The notes beneath the pieces are model-generated. The model was not told the origin of the DNA. It worked only from the letters and a program-made list of their open reading frames with translations, and did not search any database. DNA of 64,000 bases. Source: an uncultured Bacteroidales bacterium (GTDB taxonomy: Bacteria; Bacteroidota; Bacteroidia; Bacteroidales; P3). The stretch covers positions 62,001 through 126,000 of the forward strand of contig CAMVGR010000006.1 in the NCBI GenBank assembly GCA_947167075.1. Direction: 5' to 3'. A program made the position numbers and the translations under genes. Below, in pieces: positions 38,525 through 48,198 of this stretch. Within the stretch, counting starts at the first letter, position 1. Each line of letters opens with the position of its first letter.

Positions 38525-41001
38525 TTGTTGTTGTTTTTTTGGGTCTTTGGGCGAGTAGCAGGCTCCAGTGCTAGCGGTAGGGCATCCTTCAACTGCTTAA
38601 TGTAGTGGAAAGTCAGTCCCTTAAGATATGCCGGCTCGATATCTTCAATATCACGTCTATTGTCCTCGCACAAGATGATATCCGTAATACCGGCACGTTT
38701 GGCAGCGAGCATTTTCTCTTTAATACCACCGACAGGGGTAACATCGCCTCGGAGGGTAGCCTCGCCCGTCATAGCCACATTGGGTAGCACCTTGCGATGA
38801 GTGAACGAGGAGACCATCGAGACAAACATGGTAACACCAGCCGATGGACCATCTTTAGGTGTAGCCCCTTCTGGCACATGTATATGAATATTGCTTTTCT
38901 CTATCTCCTGATAGTCGATTCCGAACTTGTCTGCATTACTCTTGATGTATTCGAAAGCGAGGGTAGCACTCTCCTTCATTACGTCGCCGAGATTACCGGT
39001 CATGCTGAGTGTGCCTTTGCCCTGGCTGATCGACGATTCGATGAAGAGTATCTCTCCACCGACGGGTGTCCATGCCAGGCCTGTAACCACTCCTTCTCGC
39101 GGAGCACGCTGTGCATGGTCGCTATTGTGATATGGAAGTCCCAACACACTGCGCACCTCGTCAGCCGTGACATTCATAGGCTGCTTCGTGCCTTTTTCGC
39201 TTAGAACGACACGATGGCGGACCAGTTTGCTCAACTGTTTTTCCAATTGGCGAACACCTCCCTCACGAGTATAATTGTCAATAATCAGCTTTATTGCATC
39301 TACTGGGAATTTCATCCTTCTTCTGTCGACTACATTGTCGTGCATAATGCGAGGGATGAGGTGACGGCTAGCTATCTCCACCTTTTCTTCCATCACATAA
39401 CCGTTGAATTCGATCACCTCCATACGATCGAGCAATGCTGGCTGAATATCAGATAGGCTGTTGGCTGTTGCGATGAACAGGACCTGAGAAAGATCGAAAT
39501 CGATATCGACAAAATTATCGTGGAAATGGCAGTTCTGTTCCGGGTCAAGTACCTCGAGAAGTGCCGACGAAGGGTCGCCATGGAAACTGTTGGACTGCAC
39601 CTTGTCGATCTCGTCAAGTACAAATACCGGGTTATTGACACCGGCTTTGATTATCTCCTGCAAAATGCGTCCAGGGAGTGCGCCAACATAGGTACGTCTA
39701 TGGCCTCTTATTTCTGCCTCGTCGTGCAGACCACCCAATGCAATACGGCGATAAGGACGTCCCAGTGCTTCTGCAACCGACCGGCATACGGATGTCTTGC
39801 CAGTGCCTGGAGGTCCCACCAAACATAGTACCTGTGCCTTCGACAACTGACCACGATCTGCCTGACGATGTCGTACTGCAAGGTATTCTATAATGCGGTC
39901 TTTCACTTTGGTAATACCATAGTGGTCTCGGTTCATCACCCGATAGGCATTGTCTAAACTGAAAGACTCGGCGGCAGACTCGGTCCAGGGAAGATCGAGC
40001 AGTGTGTCTAGATAGCTGTATTGCAACGAGTAGTCTGGAGACATCGGTTGCAATCGCGACAGTTTATGTAGTTCTTTTTCAAATATTTCACCAACATGTA
40101 CGGGAATATTCTTGGCTGCTGCCCGATTGCGTAATTGTTGAACATCGTTTGATGCCCATGGATTTTCGCCCCCCTCACCCAGTTCTTCCTGGATGACATC
40201 CATCTGATGGCGCAGATAGTACTCACGCTGCTGCTTGCCAATAACCTCCTGTGTTTTTGCATCGATCTCTCGTCGCAACTCGTCTAGACCTTTCAAGGTA
40301 GCCAATTGGTTGTTAAGCATCCGAAGTCGTTCCACATATCCATTGGCAGCAAGCAGATCACATTTCTGCAGGGCATCGATGTCAATATGAGTGCAGGCAA
40401 AATTGATGTATATCTTATCACTACCAATACCAGACATCATGGTTCCGAACTCGTCGTCCTGCATGCGGGCTTTCATAATCTCGACATACTTACGGCGGAA
40501 CGACTTCATTCGGCGCTCGAAGCTCGGAGAATCCATTCCCACCGTACTTTCTGGAGCCATCAGTACTGTGCCGTAAAGGTATGGTTCGCTACGTGTGATA
40601 TGTAAGCAATTGCATCTGGACACACCCTGCAGTATTGCAACGGTAGTATCTTCATGAAAATCGAACCATTTCAGGACTTTTGCTACAACACCATACGAAA
40701 AAAGATGTTCTACTGAAGGGTTTTCGGTCTCGTTGATTTGAGGGAACACCAATATATGTTGATTCGGAGCCTTGATATCTTTCAACAGTCGGCGTGCTTT
40801 CTCACGATGGGCAGCAATGGGTATGATGACGCCTGGCAAGAGCACTTGATCCAACAATGGCAGGACAGGCATCTCATTCTCTATATTATCGTCGTGTAAA
40901 AGGAAATCCTCACTGTCGGCATCAATAACAGGAACAATGCTTGCACGTAGACCGGCATCTTTGGCAAGAGCTTCTCCTAACTCTTCAAATGTTTTATTCA
41001 C
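38521..41001 (-). CDS. lon: ATP-dependent protease Lon
   Basis: 826 residues, starting with GTG; the first internal Met is too far in to serve. The N-terminal LON domain (about 45-240) is followed by a helical region, an AAA+ module with Walker A GPPGTGKT and Walker B VFVLDEIDK, and the protease domain. The catalytic Ser is in PKDGPSAGVTM and the Lys in GGIKEKMLAAKRAG. The enzyme removes damaged and regulatory proteins. It lies after murF-alr in a run that begins with grpE-dnaJ. The stop shares bases with the start of the PorE-like gene. Confidence 0.96.
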   Translation of the reverse strand: MNKTFEELGEALAKDAGLRASIVPVIDADSEDFLLHDDNIENEMPVLPLLDQVLLPGVIIPIAAHREKARRLLKDIKAPNQHILVFPQINETENPSVEHLFSYGVVAKVLKWFDFHEDTTVAILQGVSRCNCLHITRSEPYLYGTVLMAPESTVGMDSPSFERRMKSFRRKYVEIMKARMQDDEFGTMMSGIGSDKIYINFACTHIDIDALQKCDLLAANGYVERLRMLNNQLATLKGLDELRREIDAKTQEVIGKQQREYYLRHQMDVIQEELGEGGENPWASNDVQQLRNRAAAKNIPVHVGEIFEKELHKLSRLQPMSPDYSLQYSYLDTLLDLPWTESAAESFSLDNAYRVMNRDHYGITKVKDRIIEYLAVRHRQADRGQLSKAQVLCLVGPPGTGKTSVCRSVAEALGRPYRRIALGGLHDEAEIRGHRRTYVGALPGRILQEIIKAGVNNPVFVLDEIDKVQSNSFHGDPSSALLEVLDPEQNCHFHDNFVDIDFDLSQVLFIATANSLSDIQPALLDRMEVIEFNGYVMEEKVEIASRHLIPRIMHDNVVDRRRMKFPVDAIKLIIDNYTREGGVRQLEKQLSKLVRHRVVLSEKGTKQPMNVTADEVRSVLGLPYHNSDHAQRAPREGVVTGLAWTPVGGEILFIESSISQGKGTLSMTGNLGDVMKESATLAFEYIKSNADKFGIDYQEIEKSNIHIHVPEGATPKDGPSAGVTMFVSMVSSFTHRKVLPNVAMTGEATLRGDVTPVGGIKEKMLAAKRAGITDIILCEDNRRDIEDIEPAYLKGLTFHYIKQLKDALPLALEPATRPKTQKNNNK

Positions 41002-41081
41002 TACTACAATACAATTAACAAATGATTATATAATAACGTCGATTCAATCTTTTTTGTTTCAGACTGATTATTCTTTATCGG

Positions 41082-43544
41082 TTATGATTCATGATAGTAT
41101 ACTCTTTTGACTCGGGGAGAGACAGCCGTCAGCAACTCATACGGTATTGTCCCCGCGGCTTTCGCATTGCGTTGCAGAAGGTCGCCTATTCCAAAGATGA
41201 TTGCACGGTCACCTTCGGCACACTCTACATCGGTAACATCTACAAAGCACATATCCATACAGATGCTGCCAATGATTGGAACCTCCTTCCCTGCAATTTG
41301 GACATGACCATTTCCATTTCCAAGACCTCTGTGTAGACCATCTGCATAGCCAATGGTAAGAATGGCTATACGGGATGGGCGTTGTGCTACCCAACGTCTG
41401 TTATATCCAACAGATTCACCCTCCTCTACATCTTTAATCTGTGATATTTGTGACACTAAGCGGCAGACTGGGGTGAGCTCGGATTGGACTTCTGGTTCCG
41501 GAGCGATACCATATAGTCCGATACCTAGTCGAACCATATCCATCTGAGCCTCGGGGAAACGTATTATTCCAGAAGAATTGAGGATATGCTTCATTCCGGG
41601 TAATGTTCTAGACCATTCCTTCAGCCTATCGATCTGAAGTCTAGTGAATGTGTCTTCTTTATCATCCTCACTGCATGCCAGATGCGAAAAAACACTCTTC
41701 ACCTCGACAGATTTTGAGAGTTCCTTTAATCGTTTCTCCAACGGGACAACGCTGCTGCCCGAAAAGCCGAGTCGGTGCATACCGGTATCGAATTCAATGT
41801 GTATGGGATAATGCTCAATGCCATGCAATTCCAAATATGCAGCAAAAGCCTCAAGTACTCTGAAGCAATAAATATCCGGTTCTAGACGGTAGCGTACAAT
41901 ATCATCAAAACAAGCCTCCTCGGGGTTCATCACCATAATAGGGAGTGTGATACCTCCTTGTCTCAATGTCACACCTTCGTCCGAATATGCCACCGTTAGA
42001 TAATCCACTCTATTATATTGTAGCGTACTTGCAACCTCTACAGTACCTGCTCCATAACTGGCAGCCTTCACCATTGCCATTAGTCGGGTATTGGGATTAA
42101 GCCTTGATCTATACAGATTTAGGTTCCGAATCATGGCATCCAAGTTAACCTCCATAACCGTCTCATGGTTTTTCCTTTGGAGAGACTTGGCAATACGTTC
42201 AAAGCCAAATACACGTGCTCCCTTTAACAGAATAGTCTCATCATGAAAGACATTGAGGTTTTGATGGACAAGAAAATCTTCCGTTGTTGGGTAGAATTCG
42301 CAGTCTATATTATCAAACAGGGAGCGACACCGCATTAAGGCTTGTCCGATACCAATAAATCTATTAACGCATCGCTGCCGAAGAAGTGAACTAACCTGTC
42401 CATATAATTCATCATCCCCCACCCCAGCCTGCAGAATATCACTCATTATTAACGTACGGCGCTGATGATGTTGTTGGTAGTATAAGAAATCGAGTGCAAT
42501 ATTTAAGGAGTTTATATCTAGCGAATAACTATCATTAATAAGTAAGCAGTTTCCAATTGCATCATTCATCTCCATTCGCATCTCTACTGGTGTTAGAGAC
42601 GAACACCTCTCTGCAATAACGTCATGATGGTATCCTAGATAGAGCATTACAGCTATGCAGTGCATAGCATTTTGCTGTGATGCTCTGTCTACAAAAGGTA
42701 TGTATATATCAAAGGGTTGCGGAGTTTTATGTTTATCAACAATAGTTAATTTACTCTTATTGGATTCTGTTTGGACACTAATCAGTTGTACATCATTCTC
42801 CTCTCCATACCCCCATGTGAATCGATCAATGTGGCGAAAACTTTCTATATCGCTCACCATGGAATGAATGTCCTTATGATCGCCACAATAAATCAACACA
42901 TTACAACGGGTAAACAGTTGTAATTTCTCTGCTATTTTCTGTCCTCGTGTTAGAAAATTCTCATCGTGAGCCTGTCCAACATTAGTAAATATGCCTATTG
43001 TAGGCTCAATAATACGTTGCAGAGCAGTCATTTCTCCAGACTCACTTATTCCCGCCTCAAAAATAGCCATTTCGTGTTCCGCACTCATTTGCCATACCGA
43101 CAAGGGTACTCCTATTTGCGAATTATAACTTTTAGGGCTTGCCACAATTCGGCGATCCGGTGACAACAATTGTACCAACCAATCCTTTACAATAGTCTTA
43201 CCATTACTGCCTGTAATACCAACTACGGGGATCTCGAACTGGTGGCGGTGGAATGACGCTATACGTTGCAAAGCCACTACGGGATCATCTACATACCACA
43301 GATTGGCATCTGGGTATTCTATCGGACAATCTTTCGGTAAAACAAATTGTCTAACACCAGCCTTATACAATTCATCCACATATAAAGCACCACTATTCCT
43401 TTTGGTTTTAATAGCAAAAAAAACAGTTCCTTCAGGTGATATCAGTCGACGACTATCTGTGAGTAAATATGTTACTAAAAACTGTGGAGAGAAAACTTCT
43501 GTCCTTACCGGTCGTATTATTTCAGTTATGTCTATTGCTTTCAT
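41082..43544 (-). CDS. Bifunctional MurF ligase / alanine racemase
   Basis: 820 residues with two enzymes. The MurF part (about 1-455) has the ATP loop GITGSNGKT at 109-117. The alanine racemase part (about 463-820) has the PLP lysine near Lys493 (AMVKAASYG) and the catalytic tyrosine near Tyr714 (VGYNRRW). Racemase makes D-Ala; MurF adds D-Ala-D-Ala to the UDP-MurNAc tripeptide, so the fusion joins supply and use. This fusion is known in Bacteroidetes. The start overlaps the DUF2851 stop by four bases. Confidence 0.94.
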   Translation of the reverse strand: MKAIDITEIIRPVRTEVFSPQFLVTYLLTDSRRLISPEGTVFFAIKTKRNSGALYVDELYKAGVRQFVLPKDCPIEYPDANLWYVDDPVVALQRIASFHRHQFEIPVVGITGSNGKTIVKDWLVQLLSPDRRIVASPKSYNSQIGVPLSVWQMSAEHEMAIFEAGISESGEMTALQRIIEPTIGIFTNVGQAHDENFLTRGQKIAEKLQLFTRCNVLIYCGDHKDIHSMVSDIESFRHIDRFTWGYGEENDVQLISVQTESNKSKLTIVDKHKTPQPFDIYIPFVDRASQQNAMHCIAVMLYLGYHHDVIAERCSSLTPVEMRMEMNDAIGNCLLINDSYSLDINSLNIALDFLYYQQHHQRRTLIMSDILQAGVGDDELYGQVSSLLRQRCVNRFIGIGQALMRCRSLFDNIDCEFYPTTEDFLVHQNLNVFHDETILLKGARVFGFERIAKSLQRKNHETVMEVNLDAMIRNLNLYRSRLNPNTRLMAMVKAASYGAGTVEVASTLQYNRVDYLTVAYSDEGVTLRQGGITLPIMVMNPEEACFDDIVRYRLEPDIYCFRVLEAFAAYLELHGIEHYPIHIEFDTGMHRLGFSGSSVVPLEKRLKELSKSVEVKSVFSHLACSEDDKEDTFTRLQIDRLKEWSRTLPGMKHILNSSGIIRFPEAQMDMVRLGIGLYGIAPEPEVQSELTPVCRLVSQISQIKDVEEGESVGYNRRWVAQRPSRIAILTIGYADGLHRGLGNGNGHVQIAGKEVPIIGSICMDMCFVDVTDVECAEGDRAIIFGIGDLLQRNAKAAGTIPYELLTAVSPRVKRVYYHES

Positions 43545-44824
43545 TTATGCTTTAATATATGGTATCCGATGCGACATTCTAAACATCGGTGATCATGACA
43601 GTACTTTTCGTATAATTGAAGTAAAGCCTGGCTTTGGGAAGCATCTGATGGTGAAATACCCACCTCTTTCCAACCACGAATTACACTGTTGTTTTCAGAC
43701 TTAATTTGGGAGAGCAGATACAGTGCCTGTTCCTTATACCTTTCCTGCTGGTGTTCTACTCCATATACAAACAATAAAGGAATCCAAGCATTGATGATAA
43801 TAAGGTCTGCCTGCATAGTGCCCAGACGTTTTATACTATTTATTTCTGTTCGTTGATCGAATTGAAAATGATTGTTCCAATATTCCGAAGCCTGCCGTCT
43901 AAATAAAGTCTCCAAACGCTGCACATCAGTTATCTCGAGCAGCGTTGAAAAGATATTTTTGCTGTGAGAAAGTAAATCTGCAAATTGGCTGATTCTTATG
44001 GTCGGGAAAGCCGAAGGTCTTATTCTATAAAACTTCCAGACATATTTTCCTAACGGTTTTAAACTTGTTGCAGAACGTAGTGCATAATAATCTTGTTTAA
44101 GTCTATTAGGATAATCATCTGTAAACTCATCATCTAAAAAACCCGACTGGCCAAATAGGAGCGCTTCCAATCTTTCTTTATTATCACTCCATCGGGAAAG
44201 TATGGATAAATCAATAGATTTGGCAAGCAGCTCAAAAGGAAGGGCATTGACCTTTCCACCAAAATAGCGTGCCATTAACCAGTAACAGATTTGCTCCCAT
44301 CCACCATGACTTTCTTTCAGTAAACGATGTACCTGATGTGCTTTATTCTCTATTCGTTCTACTGTTAAACGCTCAAAAAAGCCTTTGATAACAATCTGGG
44401 GAACCTCTGCCAGATTATTTGAACAAGGCACTATATTGTCACTTTTCGGTGGTGCCATCAAACTATCATAATTGGACACTAGCAATGGATGAAGGAACGG
44501 TTTTAATTCCAATGTAGGAAGGCTTTTACCGTTCTGAAGCGTAACATTCGTATCATATTCATATACAACATGCAGAACAACATTATTATAGGCAGCATCA
44601 AATTGGTGTCCATGGCGGTTCCAATCAGAGGAATGGATATGTATTTCCACGCTACCAGCCCACTCTACATTCCCTATTCTAATACGGCAATTAAAAAAAT
44701 CCGGTCCTGCATTCTTGTTTACCTCTCCCACACTCAAAACGGCAATAGGCTGCCCATCAATTGTGGTCAGCCTGGGACTTATCATCTGATGTTGCCATAC
44801 GTAATGCAGGAAGTCCTCTTTCAT
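43541..44824 (-). CDS. DUF2851 family protein
   Basis: 427 residues, no signal peptide or membrane helix. It begins MKEDFLHYVWQHQMI and contains GPDFFNCRIRIGNVEWAGSVEIHIHSSDW, a stretch typical of DUF2851. Its acidic and basic residues recall a PD-(D/E)XK-like nuclease core, but this is only a resemblance. The C-terminus has a Cys/His-rich tail (CHDHRCLECRIGYHIL) that might hold a metal. It lies 6 bp after dnaJ and is coupled to murF-alr. Confidence 0.8.
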   Translation of the reverse strand: MKEDFLHYVWQHQMISPRLTTIDGQPIAVLSVGEVNKNAGPDFFNCRIRIGNVEWAGSVEIHIHSSDWNRHGHQFDAAYNNVVLHVVYEYDTNVTLQNGKSLPTLELKPFLHPLLVSNYDSLMAPPKSDNIVPCSNNLAEVPQIVIKGFFERLTVERIENKAHQVHRLLKESHGGWEQICYWLMARYFGGKVNALPFELLAKSIDLSILSRWSDNKERLEALLFGQSGFLDDEFTDDYPNRLKQDYYALRSATSLKPLGKYVWKFYRIRPSAFPTIRISQFADLLSHSKNIFSTLLEITDVQRLETLFRRQASEYWNNHFQFDQRTEINSIKRLGTMQADLIIINAWIPLLFVYGVEHQQERYKEQALYLLSQIKSENNSVIRGWKEVGISPSDASQSQALLQLYEKYCHDHRCLECRIGYHILKHK

Positions 44825-44830
44825 TATGAT

Positions 44831-45982
44831 TTAGTTAAACATCTCTTTCATCTTGTCGAAGAATCCACGTTCTTGTTTTGTGGGATTAGGTTTAAAATTG
44901 TCGTGGTTCTGTAGATCCTCCATCACTTTCTTCTCCTCCTTTGTAAGATTCTTAGGTACCCAAACATTCAAACACACAAGCAAGTCTCCTCTTCCATAGC
45001 CATTCACCTCTGGAAGCCCTTTTCCACGCAGTCGAACCACTCTGCCAGATGGAGTACCTGCATCTATTTTTATCTTTACCTTTCCAGTCAGCGTCGGTAT
45101 TTCTATCGACCCACCAAGGGCTGCTTCACTGAACGTAATGAAAGCATTGTAATACAAGTTGGCATCTTGACGTTCAAACAGTTCATGTTCCTGCTCTTCA
45201 ACAAGCACTATCAAGTCGCCTGCAATACCGCCTCGGGGTGCTGCATTACCCTGGCCTTGCATAGCGAGCTGCATTCCGTCCTGTACTCCTGCCGGTATCT
45301 TGATAGTGATAATCTCATCACTTTTCACAATACCATCGCCATGACAATCGTGGCATTTATCTTTCACTATTTTACCCTCGCCCCCACATTGCGGACATGC
45401 ACTCTGTGTTTGCATCATTCCCAAAATAGTACGTTTGGTTTCTGTCACCACTCCAGTCCCATGACAATGTGGGCAAGTATCCGTTTTACCATCTCGAGCT
45501 CCGCTTCCATGGCACGTTTTGCAGGGTATATACTTGCTTACCTTTATCTTCTTCTCACAACCACGATCGATTTCCTCTAAAGTCAGTTTGACCTTAATAC
45601 GCAGATTAGTTCCCCGCAGTACCCGGCGAGCAGCTCCACCTCCACCAAATCCTGTGAACCCTGTACGGAATCCACCTCCACCAAACAAATCGCCAAATAT
45701 GCTACCAAACTGAGAGAAGATATCATTCATATCCATACCACCCTGTCCGTAAGCACCATCCACTCCCGCATGCCCATACTGGTCATATCGAGCTCTTTTC
45801 TCTGGGTTGCTTAACACATCGTATGCCTCTGCTGCTTCTTTAAACTTCTCTTCGGCCTCTTTATCTCCTGGATTTCGGTCAGGATGATACTGTAATGCTA
45901 ATTTACGATAAGCTTTCTTTAGCTCATCTGGGGTGACATTTTTGTCTACACCCAATACCTCATAATAGTCTCTCTTTGCCAT
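44831..45982 (-). CDS. dnaJ: Chaperone protein DnaJ
   Basis: 383 residues with all DnaJ parts. The J domain has HPD at 33-35. A Gly/Phe-rich linker follows (about 78-118). Four CXXCXGXG zinc repeats are present: [24 protein letters not shown] and CHDCHGDG. The C-terminal substrate domain and dimer end complete it. It hands unfolded proteins to DnaK, which is not in the window. It lies 18 bp after grpE and shares its promoter. Confidence 0.97.
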   Translation of the reverse strand: MAKRDYYEVLGVDKNVTPDELKKAYRKLALQYHPDRNPGDKEAEEKFKEAAEAYDVLSNPEKRARYDQYGHAGVDGAYGQGGMDMNDIFSQFGSIFGDLFGGGGFRTGFTGFGGGGAARRVLRGTNLRIKVKLTLEEIDRGCEKKIKVSKYIPCKTCHGSGARDGKTDTCPHCHGTGVVTETKRTILGMMQTQSACPQCGGEGKIVKDKCHDCHGDGIVKSDEIITIKIPAGVQDGMQLAMQGQGNAAPRGGIAGDLIVLVEEQEHELFERQDANLYYNAFITFSEAALGGSIEIPTLTGKVKIKIDAGTPSGRVVRLRGKGLPEVNGYGRGDLLVCLNVWVPKNLTKEEKKVMEDLQNHDNFKPNPTKQERGFFDKMKEMFN

Positions 45983-46000
45983 ATCTCTTCATCCTCCTAT

Positions 46001-46546
46001 TTAGCATGCCACAACCACCTTGGCATATCGTATCACTTTATCGTTAAGGTAGTAGCCTTTTTGTACAACATCTATCACCATTCCTTTTTGCTCTGGACTT
46101 TGGGCTGGTATTTGTGTGATTGCCTCATGCATCGACTCATCAAACTTCTGTCCCATCGCTTCCATCGCCTTCAGTCCTTTTTGCTCGAGAATCTTAACCA
46201 GTTTATTATATATCAGTTTTACACCTTCGTCCTCACCTGTGGCAGCTAGAGCCCGCTCGAAGTCGTCCACCACAGGCAAAATCGCTTTCATCATTTCTCT
46301 GCTACCGTTAATCAGCAGATCAGCCTTTTCCGCATTAGTACGCTTACGATAGTTTTCATATTCAGAATATAGCCGGACATATTTATCATTCAGTGCTGCC
46401 AGTTTTTCTCCCATTTCTTGAAGTTTGTCAGTATCTGAAGGCTCGACTGCCGGTTCTTGTGGTTTTTGTTCCTCTACTTGTTCTTCAGTATTCTGTTGGT
46501 CTACGGTCTCTTCTGTTTCTTCTTTATATTGTTCTTTCTTATTCAT
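46001..46546 (-). CDS. grpE: Nucleotide exchange factor GrpE
   Basis: 181 residues. An acidic, Gln/Glu-rich first 45 residues and a long coiled coil (about 45-100, KYVRLYSEYENYRKRTNAEK) lead to the beta-rich head that opens DnaK (GYYLNDKVIRYAKVVVA). It is the first gene of the grpE-dnaJ unit. Just upstream on the minus strand lies a sequence with the sigma-54 spacing, together with two palindromes (46576-46617). Length and motifs are standard. Confidence 0.95.
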   Translation of the reverse strand: MNKKEQYKEETEETVDQQNTEEQVEEQKPQEPAVEPSDTDKLQEMGEKLAALNDKYVRLYSEYENYRKRTNAEKADLLINGSREMMKAILPVVDDFERALAATGEDEGVKLIYNKLVKILEQKGLKAMEAMGQKFDESMHEAITQIPAQSPEQKGMVIDVVQKGYYLNDKVIRYAKVVVAC

Positions 46547-46575
46547 AGTCCTTTGTTTTTTTACTCATAATATAT

Positions 46576-46617
46576 AGCAAAAAAACTGCCAATGGCAGTC
46601 AAACTGACATTTTGTCA
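46576..46617 (-). promoter_or_regulatory. Possible sigma-54-type promoter with palindromes before grpE
   Basis: On the minus strand TGGCAGTTTTTTTGCT (46576-46591) has GG and GC separated by exactly 10 bases, as in -24/-12 promoters. The palindromes ACTGCCATTGGCAGT (46585-46599) and TGACAAAATGTCA (46605-46617) lie on or just upstream of it. The first plus the T run could also act as the terminator of the ostA-like gene. Confidence 0.5.
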
Positions 46618-48123
46618 CCACACAAAAACATCTTCAGGCTGGCGAGGACGCCGAGGCGCATACCACTGGAAGTCCTTCAACCGATGCAATTCTTCGGGCA
46701 ACTGCCCGATTGGATAGGTTTGCATGTCGGGTTTATCCATCGTTACCACACGCCTAGGTGCACGAGTACTGTCAAAATAGATTCTCATCGAGGAGCCCAC
46801 ACCGGCATTTACACCCACCAACACTGTGTTGCCTGTGGTGTCTTCTTCTGTGATGTAGAATACCATTTGTGCATTATCATTAATATCGGCATAGTCTATC
46901 TCCCCGTTTTTAAAGAAAACTATTCCCTGCCGCCCCTTAAGTTGGTTGAATTTATCCCTATCCACTTGTTGTATGGCAAAGCATCCACTCCGCAGCCATG
47001 CTTGTTGTACTCCCGAGGAGTCGTGTTTCACCTCTATTGTGTCCGCCACGCACTGGTAGTGCTCATACCACATAACAGGATTGTTATATAGACTCACGAT
47101 CGAATCGGCTGCTGAATAAAAAGCGGAATCGCACATAGCCTGTGCATCTCGACGAAATACCTTCACATGGTTGTGGGCACGCACACTCTGCAGATCGTCG
47201 GTGCTGTCTGTCTTCACATATATGGTATCAGCATGCAGGTACAAAGAATCGCCCTCGTCAACAAACAACACTAGTGCATTGCCCGTTACGAAAGTAAAGT
47301 GGTCAGTTTGTGAGGTCTCGCCATAATCTCCTGTGCAGGTCGCGTTGTTGGCAGAATCATATATGAGCACTTTTCCAAAGGCCTTACCTGATTCTAACTG
47401 GCTATCATAATATAAAGTATCGCTATCGATGGTTCTACCATTGTTATAGACATGCGAGTAGCGGTAACTGATGGCATAACGTGTTTCTGTATTATAATCG
47501 CCCAACTCACTATAGATTTCAGCAGAGTCGGTGAAAATACGTGTTGGGCTTTCAAAATGTGCTACAGATGTTTCGGTATTATACAGCAGAGTATCTGTGA
47601 AAAGCAGCGACGAAGAGTCGGACATACGTACATCGTCGAAGATAAAGAACTGCTTAAGGTCCGAATTGTACTGCCCTTTATGACTAAAAAGATTACGACT
47701 ACCACTGGTTCCGTACCCCCACTCTGTATAGTATGCCGTTGCCTGGTTGCGTTCGTATGTAAGATGATTGGCTAGCAACTGGGTTGATCCATCGATGAGG
47801 ACAACAGTATCCGACCAAATATCCAGTATTCTGGTATTGCCGTCGTAGAAAAGCTGATCGCCATATATAAAGGTAGTGTCGCTCAACTGGATAGCCACAT
47901 TATCGAATGCCGTAAAGCTATTCTCCTTTGTATTATAATGTGCCGAATCAGCCTCTAGAATCATCCCCTCATGCGTGGCATATACACCTCTGTACAATAT
48001 CCAGATATTGCCATCTTCCGGATCGCGTGACCCCATTCCCGACGAATATTCTATGAGTTTCTGGGCCGCGGCATTGGGGATGATAGCAAAAAGCATGAGA
48101 AGTATCAGAACACGGTTTTTCAA
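46615..48123 (-). CDS. OstA/LptA-like LPS transport protein
   Basis: 502 residues, starting with TTG since no ATG lies upstream in frame. A signal peptide (about 1-20, PNAAAQ) is followed by repeated beta strands of the OstA type. These show many Asp/Ser/Thr-Tyr turns such as DQLFYDGNTRILDIWSDTVVLIDGS and HADTIYVKTDS. Such proteins bridge or assist lipopolysaccharide delivery to the outer membrane. It lies 75 bp after the gldJ-like gene and ends in the palindromes before grpE. Bacteroidetes OstA-like proteins are long like this one. Confidence 0.85.
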   Translation of the reverse strand: MKNRVLILLMLFAIIPNAAAQKLIEYSSGMGSRDPEDGNIWILYRGVYATHEGMILEADSAHYNTKENSFTAFDNVAIQLSDTTFIYGDQLFYDGNTRILDIWSDTVVLIDGSTQLLANHLTYERNQATAYYTEWGYGTSGSRNLFSHKGQYNSDLKQFFIFDDVRMSDSSSLLFTDTLLYNTETSVAHFESPTRIFTDSAEIYSELGDYNTETRYAISYRYSHVYNNGRTIDSDTLYYDSQLESGKAFGKVLIYDSANNATCTGDYGETSQTDHFTFVTGNALVLFVDEGDSLYLHADTIYVKTDSTDDLQSVRAHNHVKVFRRDAQAMCDSAFYSAADSIVSLYNNPVMWYEHYQCVADTIEVKHDSSGVQQAWLRSGCFAIQQVDRDKFNQLKGRQGIVFFKNGEIDYADINDNAQMVFYITEEDTTGNTVLVGVNAGVGSSMRIYFDSTRAPRRVVTMDKPDMQTYPIGQLPEELHRLKDFQWYAPRRPRQPEDVFVW

Positions 48124-48198
48124 AGTCTCGACTTATTTAAATAAAACAGAGACGTGGATATACCACGCCTCCGCTCTAGATGTAAAATTCAAACTTTC

